A stretch of DNA of 64,000 nt from Tenuifilum sp. 4138str (GTDB lineage Bacteria; Bacteroidota; Bacteroidia; Bacteroidales; Tenuifilaceae), in the NCBI RefSeq assembly GCF_041102575.1, contig NZ_JBGCUE010000013.1:1-64000 (forward strand), read 5' to 3'. A program made the translations under genes and the position numbers. The notes under the pieces were generated by a model that saw only the letters and a program-made list of their open reading frames with translations, was not told the origin of the DNA and made no database searches. Numbering within the stretch: the stretch's first letter is position 1; every line of letters starts with the position of its first letter. Below are positions 27,214 through 35,207 of the stretch, piece by piece.

Positions 27214-28005
27214 ATGAAAATCAAAACTTTGCTGCTGGCAGCATTTGCGTTTTTGCTGTTAATCTCCTGTAAAACAAAAACCGAAAAGGAGAATTTTAAT
27301 CAGGATCACCTGATTTACGCCACCATTTGGTACCAAAACTCCCCCGAAACGAAAGCCCTGTACTACCAAGGCTTCAATATTGCTGGGGAAAGATTGAAAC
27401 AGTACTCGAAACAAAAAACTGCAAAACCTAAAGCAGTGGTGGTTGATATTGATGAGACCATGCTAAACAATGTTCCATTCCAAGCGCAGGAAATTATTGA
27501 TAACAAAGAGTTCTCGAGCGAGTTCTGGAACGAGTGGAGCCAACTTGCCAGGGCCGAAGCCACCCCGGGTGCCATTGAGTTCAGCAAGCTTTGCGATTCG
27601 TTGGGCATTCCAATTTTCTACATCAGCAACCGAAAGGTAAACGAGTTTGACGCTACCCTTCGCAACCTCGATTCGCTGGGTTTTGCCTTTGCAAAACCAG
27701 AGTTCATAATTCTCAGGGACAATGAGAGTAGCAAAAAAGCACGTCGCGAAAAGGTAATGGAAAACTATGAAATAGTTCTGCTTATTGGCGATAACCTTAA
27801 CGATTTTTCTGAGGTTTTTGAAGACAGAAGCGATAGCTGGGGTACACCCACCGTGGAGAAATTCAAAAATGAATTCGGAAACCGATTTATAGTTTTGCCT
27901 AACCCCATGTACGGCGACTGGGAAAAAAATATATATCCGAGCCGTGGCATGCTGCCTGCCCAGCAGGATAGTGCTCGCCGCTCTGTACTAAAGGGTTTTA
28001 AGTAA
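27214..28005 (+). CDS. Lipoprotein e(P4)-family acid phosphatase / 5'-nucleotidase
   Basis: This 263-residue HAD-superfamily lipoprotein has a lipobox LLISC with Cys19. The class C acid phosphatase motif AVVVDIDETMLNN carries the paired aspartates Asp78 and Asp80. A second motif, FYISNR, and a third, LIGDNLNDF, complete the HAD site. Related e(P4) proteins dephosphorylate nucleotides such as NMN outside the inner membrane. It ends 20 bp before a strong terminator hairpin and lies 11 bp after lysO. Confidence 0.92.
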   Translation: MKIKTLLLAAFAFLLLISCKTKTEKENFNQDHLIYATIWYQNSPETKALYYQGFNIAGERLKQYSKQKTAKPKAVVVDIDETMLNNVPFQAQEIIDNKEFSSEFWNEWSQLARAEATPGAIEFSKLCDSLGIPIFYISNRKVNEFDATLRNLDSLGFAFAKPEFIILRDNESSKKARREKVMENYEIVLLIGDNLNDFSEVFEDRSDSWGTPTVEKFKNEFGNRFIVLPNPMYGDWEKNIYPSRGMLPAQQDSARRSVLKGFK

Positions 28006-28024
28006 GAGCAACAAGTCTCTCACC

Positions 28025-28052
28025 AAAAAAGGGCGAAAAATCGCCCTTTTTT
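28025..28052 (+). terminator. Rho-independent terminator after the e(P4) gene
   Basis: AAAAAAGGGCGA pairs with TCGCCCTTTTTT around an AAAA loop. It ends the lysO-e(P4) run. Confidence 0.85.
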
Positions 28053-28117
28053 ATTTAGAAAAAATATCAATTATGATTAATCATCCTTTTGTTTATTAAC
28101 CACTTGTATTATTTTGC

Positions 28118-28125
28118 TAATTTTG
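28118..28125 (+). promoter_or_regulatory. -7 element for the DUF362 gene
   Basis: TAATTTTG matches TAnnTTTG, 48 bases before the ATG. No -33 element is seen at standard spacing. Confidence 0.35.
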
Positions 28126-28172
28126 AATGTGATTGCTTTATTAAGTATGTTTTACATCAAATATAAAATACT

Positions 28173-29273
28173 ATGAGAAGCTTAGTCCACCTGTTAATAC
28201 CTGCCCTTTTCCTGTTATCATGTTCAAAGTCAAACCATGAACCAACCGTTTACTTCACCAAGGATATTACACCGGAAGGGTTCATGAAGGTTTACAAACA
28301 GATTTCCAAAAACCTTGAAGGGAAAGTAGGCGTAAAGGTTCATTTTGGCGAAGAAGGCAATACCTATTACGTTAAACCGGAACTATTTAAAGATATTGTT
28401 CTCGACTGCCAAGGAACATTCATTGAAACCAATGTATTATATAAAAGTCCGCGACAAAAAACCGAAACCCATATTGCGCTGGCCAAACAACATGGATTTA
28501 CCTATGCCCCTATCGATATTTTAGATGATAAAGGGGAGCTTGTAATTGAAAATGTACCCGGATGTAAACACTTCAATAAGTTTTACTACGGGAAAAATAT
28601 TGATGAGTATAATTCCTTCCTCATAATCTCGCACTTTAAGGGTCATGGATCGGCTGGTTTTGGGGGAGCCATTAAAAATATATCGATGGGGTTTGCTACC
28701 CCTCGAGGAAAACTAGCCATGCACAGGAACAATTACCCTGTATGCGATAGGGATCGCTGTACCAACTGCGATAGCTGCGCCCAGCAATGCCCGGCAAATG
28801 CTATTTCAACTAATCCTTTTTGGATTGATGTAGATAAATGCACCGGATGTGGAAAATGCATTGATGTTTGCCCAAATAAAGCTTTACGTTACCCTAAAGG
28901 CGACGTAGATGTTCAAACTGTATTCTGTGAACGACTTGCTGAATACGCTAAGGCAATTTACGACCGTCATAAAAAGATGGTTTTCATAAATGTCTTGGTC
29001 GATATATCAACATCGTGCGATTGCTCCCGAAACCCCGGAAAGCCATTTGTTCCAAACATTGGTATTTTGGCGTCAACTGACATTGTGGCCATTGAAAAAG
29101 CAAGCCACGACCTCGTGGCTAAAGCCCACGGATGTGCTGATCCATTTCTGGAAGTTAACCGTGTAAGCGGTTACAGGCAAATTCAGTATGCTAAAATCTT
29201 AGGAATGGGCGAAATGAGCTATCGTCTGTTTAACCTGGACAACAACCAAGAAACTGTAGAAATTTCAGAGTAG
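28173..29273 (+). CDS. DUF362 iron-sulfur protein with lipoprotein signal
   Basis: The 366 residues contain a DUF362 region (GKVGVKVHFGEEGN, ISHFKGHGSAGFGGAIKNISMG) interrupted at about 190-235 by a ferredoxin-like pair of [4Fe-4S] motifs: CTNCDSCAQQCP and CTGCGKCIDVCP. A further Cys pair occurs in DISTSCDCSRNPGKP. The N-terminus (about 1-17) reads as a lipoprotein signal with LLSC at Cys17, which is odd for a protein that needs cluster assembly in the cytoplasm. Function is unknown; family members are annotated only as Fe-S or uroporphyrin-related. It stands alone between a terminator and the tRNA gene. Confidence 0.85.
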   Translation: MRSLVHLLIPALFLLSCSKSNHEPTVYFTKDITPEGFMKVYKQISKNLEGKVGVKVHFGEEGNTYYVKPELFKDIVLDCQGTFIETNVLYKSPRQKTETHIALAKQHGFTYAPIDILDDKGELVIENVPGCKHFNKFYYGKNIDEYNSFLIISHFKGHGSAGFGGAIKNISMGFATPRGKLAMHRNNYPVCDRDRCTNCDSCAQQCPANAISTNPFWIDVDKCTGCGKCIDVCPNKALRYPKGDVDVQTVFCERLAEYAKAIYDRHKKMVFINVLVDISTSCDCSRNPGKPFVPNIGILASTDIVAIEKASHDLVAKAHGCADPFLEVNRVSGYRQIQYAKILGMGEMSYRLFNLDNNQETVEISE

Positions 29274-29301
29274 AGTTTCTAAACCAACAATCTCAAACCT
29301 G

Positions 29302-29332
29302 TTGCAAAAAAATAAATTAAGTAATATCTTTG
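29302..29332 (+). promoter_or_regulatory. Promoter of tRNA-Arg
   Basis: TTG (29302-29304), a 20-base spacer and TATCTTTG (29325-29332) fit the Bacteroidota -33/-7 consensus. The expected start near 29339 is five bases before the mature tRNA 5' end. Confidence 0.7.
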
Positions 29333-29343
29333 CCGAGCAATTT

Positions 29344-29415
29344 GGCCTTATAGTTCAAGGGATAGAACGGAAGTTTCCTAAACTTTAGATCCAGGTTCGA
29401 GTCCTGGTAAGGCCA
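29344..29415 (+). tRNA. tRNA-Arg (anticodon CCU)
   Basis: A full cloverleaf can be drawn: acceptor GGCCTTA with TAAGGCC, D-stem GTTC with GAAC, anticodon stem GAAGT with ACTTT (one G-T pair), loop TTCCTAA with anticodon CCT at 29377-29379, a 4-base variable loop, and T-arm CCAGG-TTCGAGT-CCTGG. The discriminator base is A and CCA is not encoded. It reads AGG codons. Confidence 0.95.
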
Positions 29416-29419
29416 CTAC

Positions 29420-29443
29420 AAGGGGAGTTCTTCCCCTTTTTTT
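29420..29443 (+). terminator. Terminator of the tRNA-Arg transcript
   Basis: AAGGGGA pairs with TCCCCTT around a short loop and is followed by a run of seven T, starting five bases past the tRNA. Confidence 0.8.
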
Positions 29444-29477
29444 ATTTTCACTCCACCAAACATGAGGAAAAATATGT

Positions 29478-29494
29478 AAATGTTTGTAACATTT
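29478..29494. promoter_or_regulatory. Perfect dyad AAATGTT-TGT-AACATTT upstream of the Lrp gene
   Basis: A 7-3-7 perfect inverted repeat lies 62 bases upstream of the Lrp-family start codon. Lrp-type regulators commonly bind near their own promoters, so this may be an autoregulatory site. The promoter itself is not clear. Confidence 0.4.
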
Positions 29495-29556
29495 CTTGTA
29501 TTTTTTTTATCATTGCATTATTTTTATACCAATTTTAATTACATATTGTAACTTCT

Positions 29557-30042
29557 ATGGCTGAAACTTACAAGGTTGATGCAATTGACCAAAAAATACT
29601 GTCGTACTTGGTTAAGAATGCACGAATGCCTTTTTTGGAAATTGCTCGTGAATGTGGAATATCGGGAGCCGCTATTCACCAACGGGTTAAGAAAATGGAA
29701 GATGCCGGTATTATTGCCGGTTCGCGAATGGTTGTTAAACCCAAAGCGCTAGGATTTGATGTTTGCGCTTTTGTTGGGGTACAGCTTGTATCAACTAATC
29801 TTTACGCAGGAGTAATTGAGGCTCTTAAAATGATGCCCGAGGTGGTGGAGTGCCATTTTATCACAGGGGAATATGCCCTTTTGCTAAAAATTTTCTGCCG
29901 CGATAACGAGCACCTGATGGACGTGTTGGTTAACACCATTCAGAATATCCCTGGTATTTCAAGAACAGAAACTTTTATTTCCCTTGACCAAGCCATTGAG
30001 CGCCCCGTATATGTTAAGGATAGAAGTGTGATTAAAGGTTAA
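29557..30042 (+). CDS. Lrp/AsnC-family transcriptional regulator
   Basis: The 161 residues contain an N-terminal winged helix-turn-helix (about 8-60: IDQKILSYLVKNARMPFLEIARECGISGAAIHQRVKKME) and a C-terminal RAM ligand-binding domain (about 70-150: GFDVCAFVGVQL, VVECHFITGEYALLLKI, ISRTETFISL). It would sense an amino acid and act as an oligomer on DNA. It is monocistronic, ending at a bidirectional hairpin. The target genes cannot be told from context. Confidence 0.93.
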   Translation: MAETYKVDAIDQKILSYLVKNARMPFLEIARECGISGAAIHQRVKKMEDAGIIAGSRMVVKPKALGFDVCAFVGVQLVSTNLYAGVIEALKMMPEVVECHFITGEYALLLKIFCRDNEHLMDVLVNTIQNIPGISRTETFISLDQAIERPVYVKDRSVIKG

Positions 30043-30066
30043 AACAATAATCCATACAACAAAAAA

Positions 30067-30091
30067 AAGGCTGAACCCTAGGTTCAGCCTT
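30067..30091. terminator. Bidirectional terminator between Lrp and the acidic-tail gene
   Basis: AAGGCTGAACC and GGTTCAGCCTT form a perfect 11-bp stem with a 3-base loop, with A-rich and T-rich flanks on either side. It sits between two convergent genes. Confidence 0.85.
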
Positions 30092-30108
30092 AATTTTTAT
30101 TTTATTTT

Positions 30109-30336
30109 TTAGTAATCTTCTTCTTCGTCATAGGCATCGTCATCATAGTATTCTTCCAAAGAGTCTTTCAAATCGTAATCGTCCAGATCTTCAAACTCAT
30201 CAATCTCTTCATAAAAAGAGCGCTTCAAATTCTTCTCCTTTTTAACGGGTTTCAACTTTTTGGCTCTCTTTAACTCGTCGGAATCGAAAGAATCGTTCTT
30301 TACGGGTTTCCGAAAATCTTTCTTTGACTTCATCAC
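30109..30336 (-). CDS. Small bipartite protein: basic N-half, acidic C-tail
   Basis: The 75-residue product has a strongly basic first half (KSKKDFRKPVK, ELKRAKKLKPVKKEKNLKR) and a strongly acidic second half (DEFEDLDDYDLKD, YYDDDAYDEEEDY). It has no membrane segment or signal. Its own terminator downstream and clean frame between well-placed neighbours suggest it is real. I do not recognise a family. Such charge-split proteins sometimes bind nucleic acids or ribosomes, but nothing here shows this. Confidence 0.6.
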   Translation of the reverse strand: MMKSKKDFRKPVKNDSFDSDELKRAKKLKPVKKEKNLKRSFYEEIDEFEDLDDYDLKDSLEEYYDDDAYDEEEDY

Positions 30337-30562
30337 AAGACAAATTAAGATGTTTCCTTTGTTTTTTAACTATTTAGGGTTAAACATTAAATATATCAAC
30401 CGCAATTTTAAGTATTTTTTTTTTCGTTGCAAGGTATTGGCCTACTGTATGGTGAAAATTTTTACGTTTAAAGCATATTATTTTACCAAGTTACACATCA
30501 GCTATATAAAAGTCAATACTTTTTCATCAAATAACTATTTTTTTTACATAAACACATTTAAG

Positions 30563-30570
30563 TACATTTG
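30563..30570 (+). promoter_or_regulatory. -7 element for the AEC transporter gene
   Basis: TACATTTG fits TAnnTTTG and is 20 bases before the chosen ATG at 30590. This argues against the longer frame that starts at 30260. The rest of 30337-30562 is AT-rich with no other feature seen. Confidence 0.45.
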
Positions 30571-30589
30571 TGAAGTTTTAAACTGCTAT

Positions 30590-31540
30590 ATGGGCTCCGA
30601 GGTAATTATCCACCAGTTACTAATTTTTGGCGTTTTAATGGTAGTGGGCGCTTTGGGCTCCTACTTCGGAATCATTAAGGACGAAGCCAAAGACTTCCTG
30701 TCGCGCTTCATTATCGACATTACCCTTCCCTGCTTGATTTTTTCAACTTTTGCTAAAATTGATAGTAACCCCACCCTGCTTATCAACGGTTTACTGGTGT
30801 TTGGTTTTACCTTTGTTAACCTGGCAATCGCTCTTTTTGCTGGAACCGTTTCAGCACGTCTCCAGGGCTTGAACCCAGCAAACACTACAGTTCATAGCCT
30901 TCACACCATGTTTGGGAATATTGTGTTTTTGGGCTACCCGCTCTTTGATGCTCTATTTCCAGGAGGAATTGGAATATTCTATGCAGCAGCATACCAGCTT
31001 GCTTCAAACTCGGTTACTTTCACCTACGGGATATACAGGCTAAGTGCTGGTCAAGCAAAATCGGGGTTAAAAAGTTTGCTTAACATCAACACCTTTGCCT
31101 TGCTAATTGGTTTTACAATTACTGCCTTTGGCATAAAAATTCCAGCGTTTTTTATCGATGCCCTGAGTGGATTGGGTAAGGCTACCAGCCCCCTATCAAT
31201 GGTTTACATTGGGGCTTTGCTTATGGGGTTGGGTATTCGTAAATCCGTGAGCCATAAAAGTATTTACCTGCTTAGCCTCAATAAGTTGATTTTATTACCA
31301 GTTTTTTTGGGCTTTATTTACCTATGGGTATTCCGATTTTTTAACCTGCAAATTTCGAGCGAAGCCTTTATTGTTCTTGTAATGCAAATGGCTATGCCCT
31401 GCCAAACAATAATAGTGGTAATGAGCAGAAGGTATGGTGGAAACTATCAGCTTGCTGCGGGTAATCTGTTTGTCTCCACCATACTGAGTATAGCAACTTT
31501 GCCTGCCATTTATATTTATCTGAACTTTCTTCTGAAATGA
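30590..31540 (+). CDS. AEC-family (auxin efflux carrier) transporter
   Basis: The 316 residues have about ten membrane helices in two halves and the AEC family pattern: an N-terminal helix GVLMVVGALGSYFGII, LPCLIFSTFAKI in helix 2, LHTMFGNIVFLGYPLFDAL (the conserved NxxFxGxP), and AMPCQTIIVVMSRRYGG near the end. Members export organic anions or amino-acid-like compounds. The start at 30590 (MGSEVIIHQ) is preferred; the upstream extension overlaps the divergent small gene and is AT-rich nonsense. It ends 2 bp before the convergent YceI gene. Confidence 0.88.
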   Translation: MGSEVIIHQLLIFGVLMVVGALGSYFGIIKDEAKDFLSRFIIDITLPCLIFSTFAKIDSNPTLLINGLLVFGFTFVNLAIALFAGTVSARLQGLNPANTTVHSLHTMFGNIVFLGYPLFDALFPGGIGIFYAAAYQLASNSVTFTYGIYRLSAGQAKSGLKSLLNINTFALLIGFTITAFGIKIPAFFIDALSGLGKATSPLSMVYIGALLMGLGIRKSVSHKSIYLLSLNKLILLPVFLGFIYLWVFRFFNLQISSEAFIVLVMQMAMPCQTIIVVMSRRYGGNYQLAAGNLFVSTILSIATLPAIYIYLNFLLK

Positions 31541-31542
31541 TT

Positions 31543-32103
31543 TTATTTCACAACCAGCTTTACATCAATCGTAAACTCGTCGTAAATCATCTTATCGCCT
31601 AATCCCTCAAAGAATTTTCCTGATCCATAACGAATATTGTACTGGGTGCGATCAACGGTAATGGTTGATGTGTACACATTTCCCTTTTTAATTACCTCAA
31701 AGGTGATTGGCTTTGTAATACCCTTGATAGTTAAATCGGCTGTTACTTTGGCCTTATCGCCATTAAACTTATCCGACCTAACATTTCCAAGGAGCGCAAC
31801 CCGGTATGTTCCAACACTAAAAAAATCGTCGGACTTTAGGTGGTCAATCAACTTTTTGTTCCATTCTGGGCTCTCTAAATCGTCACATGTTATCGATTCC
31901 ATATCGATAACAAAATTTCCGCCAGCAATCTGGTTATCTCTGATAACCAATTTGCCCTCTTTAAGCTTCACTTTGCCGTAATGTTCACCAGTTACTTTTT
32001 TGGCATTCCATTTCAGGGTGGAACTACTCGCATCGGCAATAAACTCCTGTGACCAAACTGTAGTGCTAACCAGGAGTGCTGTTAGTAATGTTAAATATTT
32101 CAT
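31543..32103 (-). CDS. YceI-family periplasmic protein
   Basis: The 186-residue product has a signal peptide (1-19, ending VWSQ) and the YceI lipocalin-like barrel: SSTLKWNAKKVTG.HYG, KLVIRDNQIAGGNFVIDMESI, HLKSDDFFSV, DLTIKGITKPITF and the ending DEFTIDVKLVV. Family members bind isoprenoid-type lipids such as polyprenyls in the periplasm. The start at 32103 (MKYLTLLTALL) is chosen because 13 additional upstream codons would bury the signal peptide. Confidence 0.92.
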   Translation of the reverse strand: MKYLTLLTALLVSTTVWSQEFIADASSSTLKWNAKKVTGEHYGKVKLKEGKLVIRDNQIAGGNFVIDMESITCDDLESPEWNKKLIDHLKSDDFFSVGTYRVALLGNVRSDKFNGDKAKVTADLTIKGITKPITFEVIKKGNVYTSTITVDRTQYNIRYGSGKFFEGLGDKMIYDEFTIDVKLVVK

Positions 32104-32193
32104 GTTCTTTTTGTTTAAAGTTACACAGTAATAACAAATCAATCTTCAATTTGTTTTTTAGTAACTTAGCGGGTCATATTTGCTTAGTGTCCA

Positions 32194-32649
32194 ATGAGAG
32201 TTGTAATACAGCGTGTAAGTCAGGCTAGCGTTTCGGTTAACGGAAACATAACCGGTTCAATTGGTAACGGACTTCTAGTTCTAGCTGGTTTTGAACATTC
32301 CGATACTGAAGAGGATTTGGAATGGATGGTTGGTAAAATTGCCCGCCTGCGAATATTTAACGATGCCGAGGGCATCATGAACCTCAGCGTTATGGATGTG
32401 AACGGTCAAATACTGGTTGTAAGCCAGTTTACCCTTCATGCAAAAACCAAGAAAGGCAATCGGCCATCGTACGTTCAGGCTGCCCCCCCGGATATTGCCA
32501 TTCCGCTATATGAAAAGTTTATAATGATGCTGGAGCACACAACCAGTAAAAGGATTGAACGTGGTGTATTCGGAGCAATGATGGATGTTAGCCTGGTAAA
32601 TTCCGGCCCGATAACCATTATTATCGACTCAAAAAATAAAGATTTATGA
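32194..32649 (+). CDS. dtd: D-aminoacyl-tRNA deacylase
   Basis: The enzyme hydrolyses D-amino acids (and glycine) wrongly joined to tRNA. The 151 residues carry the two active-site motifs SQFTLHA (about 77-83) and the cross-subunit Gly-cisPro NSGPITI (about 136-142), with the N-terminal MRVVIQRVSQASV strand. It overlaps the next gene by four bases (ATGA), so the two are translationally coupled. Confidence 0.96.
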   Translation: MRVVIQRVSQASVSVNGNITGSIGNGLLVLAGFEHSDTEEDLEWMVGKIARLRIFNDAEGIMNLSVMDVNGQILVVSQFTLHAKTKKGNRPSYVQAAPPDIAIPLYEKFIMMLEHTTSKRIERGVFGAMMDVSLVNSGPITIIIDSKNKDL

Positions 32650-32981
32650 CACAACTCACACTCGATGATGCTCAGAAACTGGTTGACAATTGGATTAAAA
32701 CCAAAGGGGTACGCTACTTTAATGAGCTTACTAACATGACTCTGCTGGTGGAAGAGGTGGGCGAGTTAGCCCGAATTATGGCCAGGAGATATGGCGAGCA
32801 GTCGTTCAAGGAAGGGGAAACCGACCATGATCCTGCTCCCGAAATGGCTGATATACTGTTTGTGCTGATTTGCCTTGCTAACCAAACTGGCATTAACCTT
32901 ACCCAAGCCCTTCTTCAAAGTATTGAAAAGAAAACCAAACGCGATAGCGAACGGCACCAGGGTAATACCAAATTGTTGTAA
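32646..32981 (+). CDS. MazG-like nucleotide pyrophosphohydrolase
   Basis: The 111-residue all-alpha protein has the MazG/NTP-PPase metal site: EEVGE (36-40) and EMADIL with Glu66 and Asp69. Enzymes of this group hydrolyse NTPs or dNTPs to NMP and PPi, often to remove damaged nucleotides. It overlaps dtd by 4 bp; together they suit quality control of translation and nucleotide pools. Confidence 0.88.
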   Translation: MTQLTLDDAQKLVDNWIKTKGVRYFNELTNMTLLVEEVGELARIMARRYGEQSFKEGETDHDPAPEMADILFVLICLANQTGINLTQALLQSIEKKTKRDSERHQGNTKLL

Positions 32982-32986
32982 CTTTG
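32979..32986 (+). promoter_or_regulatory. -7 element for deoC
   Basis: TAACTTTG matches TAnnTTTG and overlaps the stop codon of the MazG-like gene; the deoC ATG is 32 bases downstream. Thus deoC may have its own promoter. Confidence 0.4.
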
Positions 32987-33018
32987 CCAACAAAATCACA
33001 ATCTAATAATAGAAAGCT

Positions 33019-33918
33019 ATGGACTTATCGTTCGAAGACAAGTTTAACATTGAGGTCGAAGCTGCCGAGGTTGAAAAAGCAATCAATAAGTTCAAGGATA
33101 TTGCTCAGTCACGTAAAGGCGACGTAGAAATTCTAAAGCGCTGCTTTAGCATGATTGACCTTACCACTCTAAATACAACCGATGGCTATGAGCGAGGCAA
33201 ACTTTTTGCTGAAAAGGTAAGCCAATTCCCCAACCAGTTTCCGGGAATGCCAAACGTTGCAGCCATTTGTGTTTACCCTTCGCTTGTGGCAGCAGTAAAA
33301 GAAAATCTATCTGCGCCCAGCGTAAAAATTGCCTCGGTTGCAGCAGGTTTTCCAGCATCACAAACATTCCTTGAAATTAAACTTTCCGAATGTGAAATGG
33401 CCCTTGAGCAAGGCGCCGATGAGCTCGATGTGGTGATATCGGTAGGCTCTTTCCTTGAGGGTGATTACTTTACCGTTTTCAGCGAACTTCAACAAATTAA
33501 AGAGGTGGCTGAGAACGCCAAGGTTAAAGTCATTCTTGAAACTGGCGCATTACCAAGCCTTGAAGACATAAAACTCGCTTCGTTTTTAGCCATGGAGGCT
33601 GGTGCCGATTTCATTAAAACCTCAACCGGCAAGTTAGAACCCGCAGCAACCCCTGAAGCGGTTTACGTAATGTGTTTAGCCATTAAGGAGTTCCATGAAA
33701 AAACCGGACGCATGGTAGGTATGAAACCTGCTGGAGGAGTTTCAAACTCCTACGATGCTGCGCTTTTCTATACTATTGTTGAGCAGGTTCTAGGTCAGGA
33801 GTGGCTTTATACTGGACTATTCCGGTTTGGAACTAGCAAACTAGCTGATATATTGCTTTCAGATATATTAGGTAAGGAAGTAAAATATTTTAGCCAGTCT
33901 TCCATCGCAAAGTATTAA
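33019..33918 (+). CDS. deoC: Deoxyribose-phosphate aldolase
   Basis: The enzyme splits 2-deoxyribose-5-phosphate into acetaldehyde and glyceraldehyde-3-phosphate in deoxynucleoside breakdown. The class I aldolase barrel shows SMIDLTTLN, ICVYPSLV, SVAAGFP, DELDVVI and the Schiff-base lysine Lys200 in ADFIKTSTGK; the final GMKPAGGV holds the second lysine. Length 299 is that of the long DeoC form. It ends at a shared hairpin with the convergent lipoprotein gene. Confidence 0.95.
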   Translation: MDLSFEDKFNIEVEAAEVEKAINKFKDIAQSRKGDVEILKRCFSMIDLTTLNTTDGYERGKLFAEKVSQFPNQFPGMPNVAAICVYPSLVAAVKENLSAPSVKIASVAAGFPASQTFLEIKLSECEMALEQGADELDVVISVGSFLEGDYFTVFSELQQIKEVAENAKVKVILETGALPSLEDIKLASFLAMEAGADFIKTSTGKLEPAATPEAVYVMCLAIKEFHEKTGRMVGMKPAGGVSNSYDAALFYTIVEQVLGQEWLYTGLFRFGTSKLADILLSDILGKEVKYFSQSSIAKY

Positions 33919-33937
33919 ATAATAAACTCTTAAATAG

Positions 33938-33965
33938 AAAAAGAGGGATTTTATCCCTCTTTTTT
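33938..33965. terminator. Bidirectional terminator between deoC and the lipoprotein gene
   Basis: AAAAAGAGGGA and TCCCTCTTTTT form an 11-bp stem with a 5-base loop, followed by more T. It lies 20 bp past deoC and 19 bp from the stop of the convergent gene. Confidence 0.85.
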
Positions 33966-33983
33966 TCTACTATTTTTAAAAAT

Positions 33984-35024
33984 TTACATAGAATAATTTC
34001 CCTCCACTTCCCACTCAACAACTGCGTGAGCAACAACATAAATTGGTCCGGAAAGATTGTTTATGGTGTAAGTTGTACTTGTGGTAGACAAATTACCAAC
34101 AACAATTGGATACTGGCCAGGGGCTACAGTTTCAACTCCATTTTTAAGGGGTAATCGGTTTGCGCCAACATAAAGGTGATTTTCAAGCATAACAAAACCT
34201 TGATTCATGGAATAGGTTACAGTTGCAACACCGTTTGCGTAGTTTACTAATAAATTACCAACCAGAGTTCCCTTTGATAGATCGCACTGTCCTGCAGCAG
34301 CCCAAATTTCGAAAGAATAATTGCCTTCATTAATGGCATTTGACCAACCCCAACGTGAAAATCCCCAATCAAGGAAACAGGTAGCATAGTTGTAACCGTA
34401 TGCAAAAGCAGTTTCCTGAACATATACAGGTTCGGGATCATTTGTGCATTCCTGTTTGCAGTAATCAAAGTACATTGCCCAACTTCCACTAACAATAAAT
34501 TGATTTCCAGCACCCCATGCAGTTTGCTGATCTACAATAGTCGTTCCATCATATTTTGAAACAACAGCATGTGCAGCAACAATGAAACAATCATCAAAAT
34601 CAGCAAGATTAAACTGATAGGTAACCTCGTTTACAGGAGTTGTAAATGTCTCACCGTATGGAAATTGTCCAATCTGTGGATTTCCTTTCTTATTCACAGG
34701 AACACCACTCTTTGGCCCAACATACAGGTGGGTCTCATTAATTAAGTAACCATTTGCTGATGTGTAAGTAACATATAGGAAATTTGCATCATTACCAACT
34801 GTTACCGTTCCTGCATCAATATGCTGCCCAGCAGTTAACATAACAACGGTTGGTGTTCCACAGTAAGCAATTGGTTCCTGAGCCATTGCTTTCATGGGAA
34901 CAACATTCGATTTCATGGCTGCTAAAGGTGCCATAACCTGAGAGTCTTCCTTCTGGCAGGAGACTGCTACAAATAGAAGGGCAACAATACCAAGTACTTT
35001 GCCGCTAATTGATAGTTTGTTCAT
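33984..35024 (-). CDS. Lipoprotein with duplicated beta-rich domain
   Basis: The 346-residue protein has a lipobox (FVAVSC, Cys23) and is likely outer-membrane or surface anchored. It contains the same beta-rich unit twice: residues about 70-160 and about 245-340 share G(T)VxVGN/GNLLV, an ETHLYVG or ENHLYVG motif, GQFPYGE or GQYPIVVG, and an xxVAAHAVV or YVVAHAVV ending. Between them lies an aromatic- and Cys-rich stretch with AYGYNYATCFLDWGFSRWGW. I do not recognise a named family; similar repeats are seen in Bacteroidota surface proteins. It has its own -7 element and a terminator, so is monocistronic. Confidence 0.75.
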   Translation of the reverse strand: MNKLSISGKVLGIVALLFVAVSCQKEDSQVMAPLAAMKSNVVPMKAMAQEPIAYCGTPTVVMLTAGQHIDAGTVTVGNDANFLYVTYTSANGYLINETHLYVGPKSGVPVNKKGNPQIGQFPYGETFTTPVNEVTYQFNLADFDDCFIVAAHAVVSKYDGTTIVDQQTAWGAGNQFIVSGSWAMYFDYCKQECTNDPEPVYVQETAFAYGYNYATCFLDWGFSRWGWSNAINEGNYSFEIWAAAGQCDLSKGTLVGNLLVNYANGVATVTYSMNQGFVMLENHLYVGANRLPLKNGVETVAPGQYPIVVGNLSTTSTTYTINNLSGPIYVVAHAVVEWEVEGNYSM

Positions 35025-35050
35025 ACTTCTTGAAATTTTTAAAGTTCAAA

Positions 35051-35058
35051 CAAATGTA
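35051..35058 (-). promoter_or_regulatory. -7 element for the lipoprotein gene
   Basis: The minus strand reads TACATTTG, matching TAnnTTTG, 27 bases upstream of the ATG at 35024. Confidence 0.45.
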
Positions 35059-35156
35059 TGAATAACGATTATTTATGTCAATATATTTAGAATCATTTTA
35101 AATTATATTTTATGAATCTTGTATTTTTATATACGAAACGTACTAAATTAACGATA

Positions 35157-35187
35157 AAAAAGGCGTGAATTAATTTCACGCCTTTTT
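35157..35187 (-). terminator. Terminator of the sodium/sugar symporter gene
   Basis: AAAAAGGCGTGAA (35157-35169) pairs with TTCACGCCTTTTT (35175-35187); on the minus strand it lies about 20 bp after the symporter stop and ends in a T run. Confidence 0.8.
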
Positions 35188-35207
35188 GGTCTAAACCATG
35201 ACTTACA

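Noticed and set aside
30260-30589. N-terminal extension of the AEC transporter
   Set aside because: It is AT-rich, unlike the family, overlaps the divergent small gene, and precedes a -7 element.
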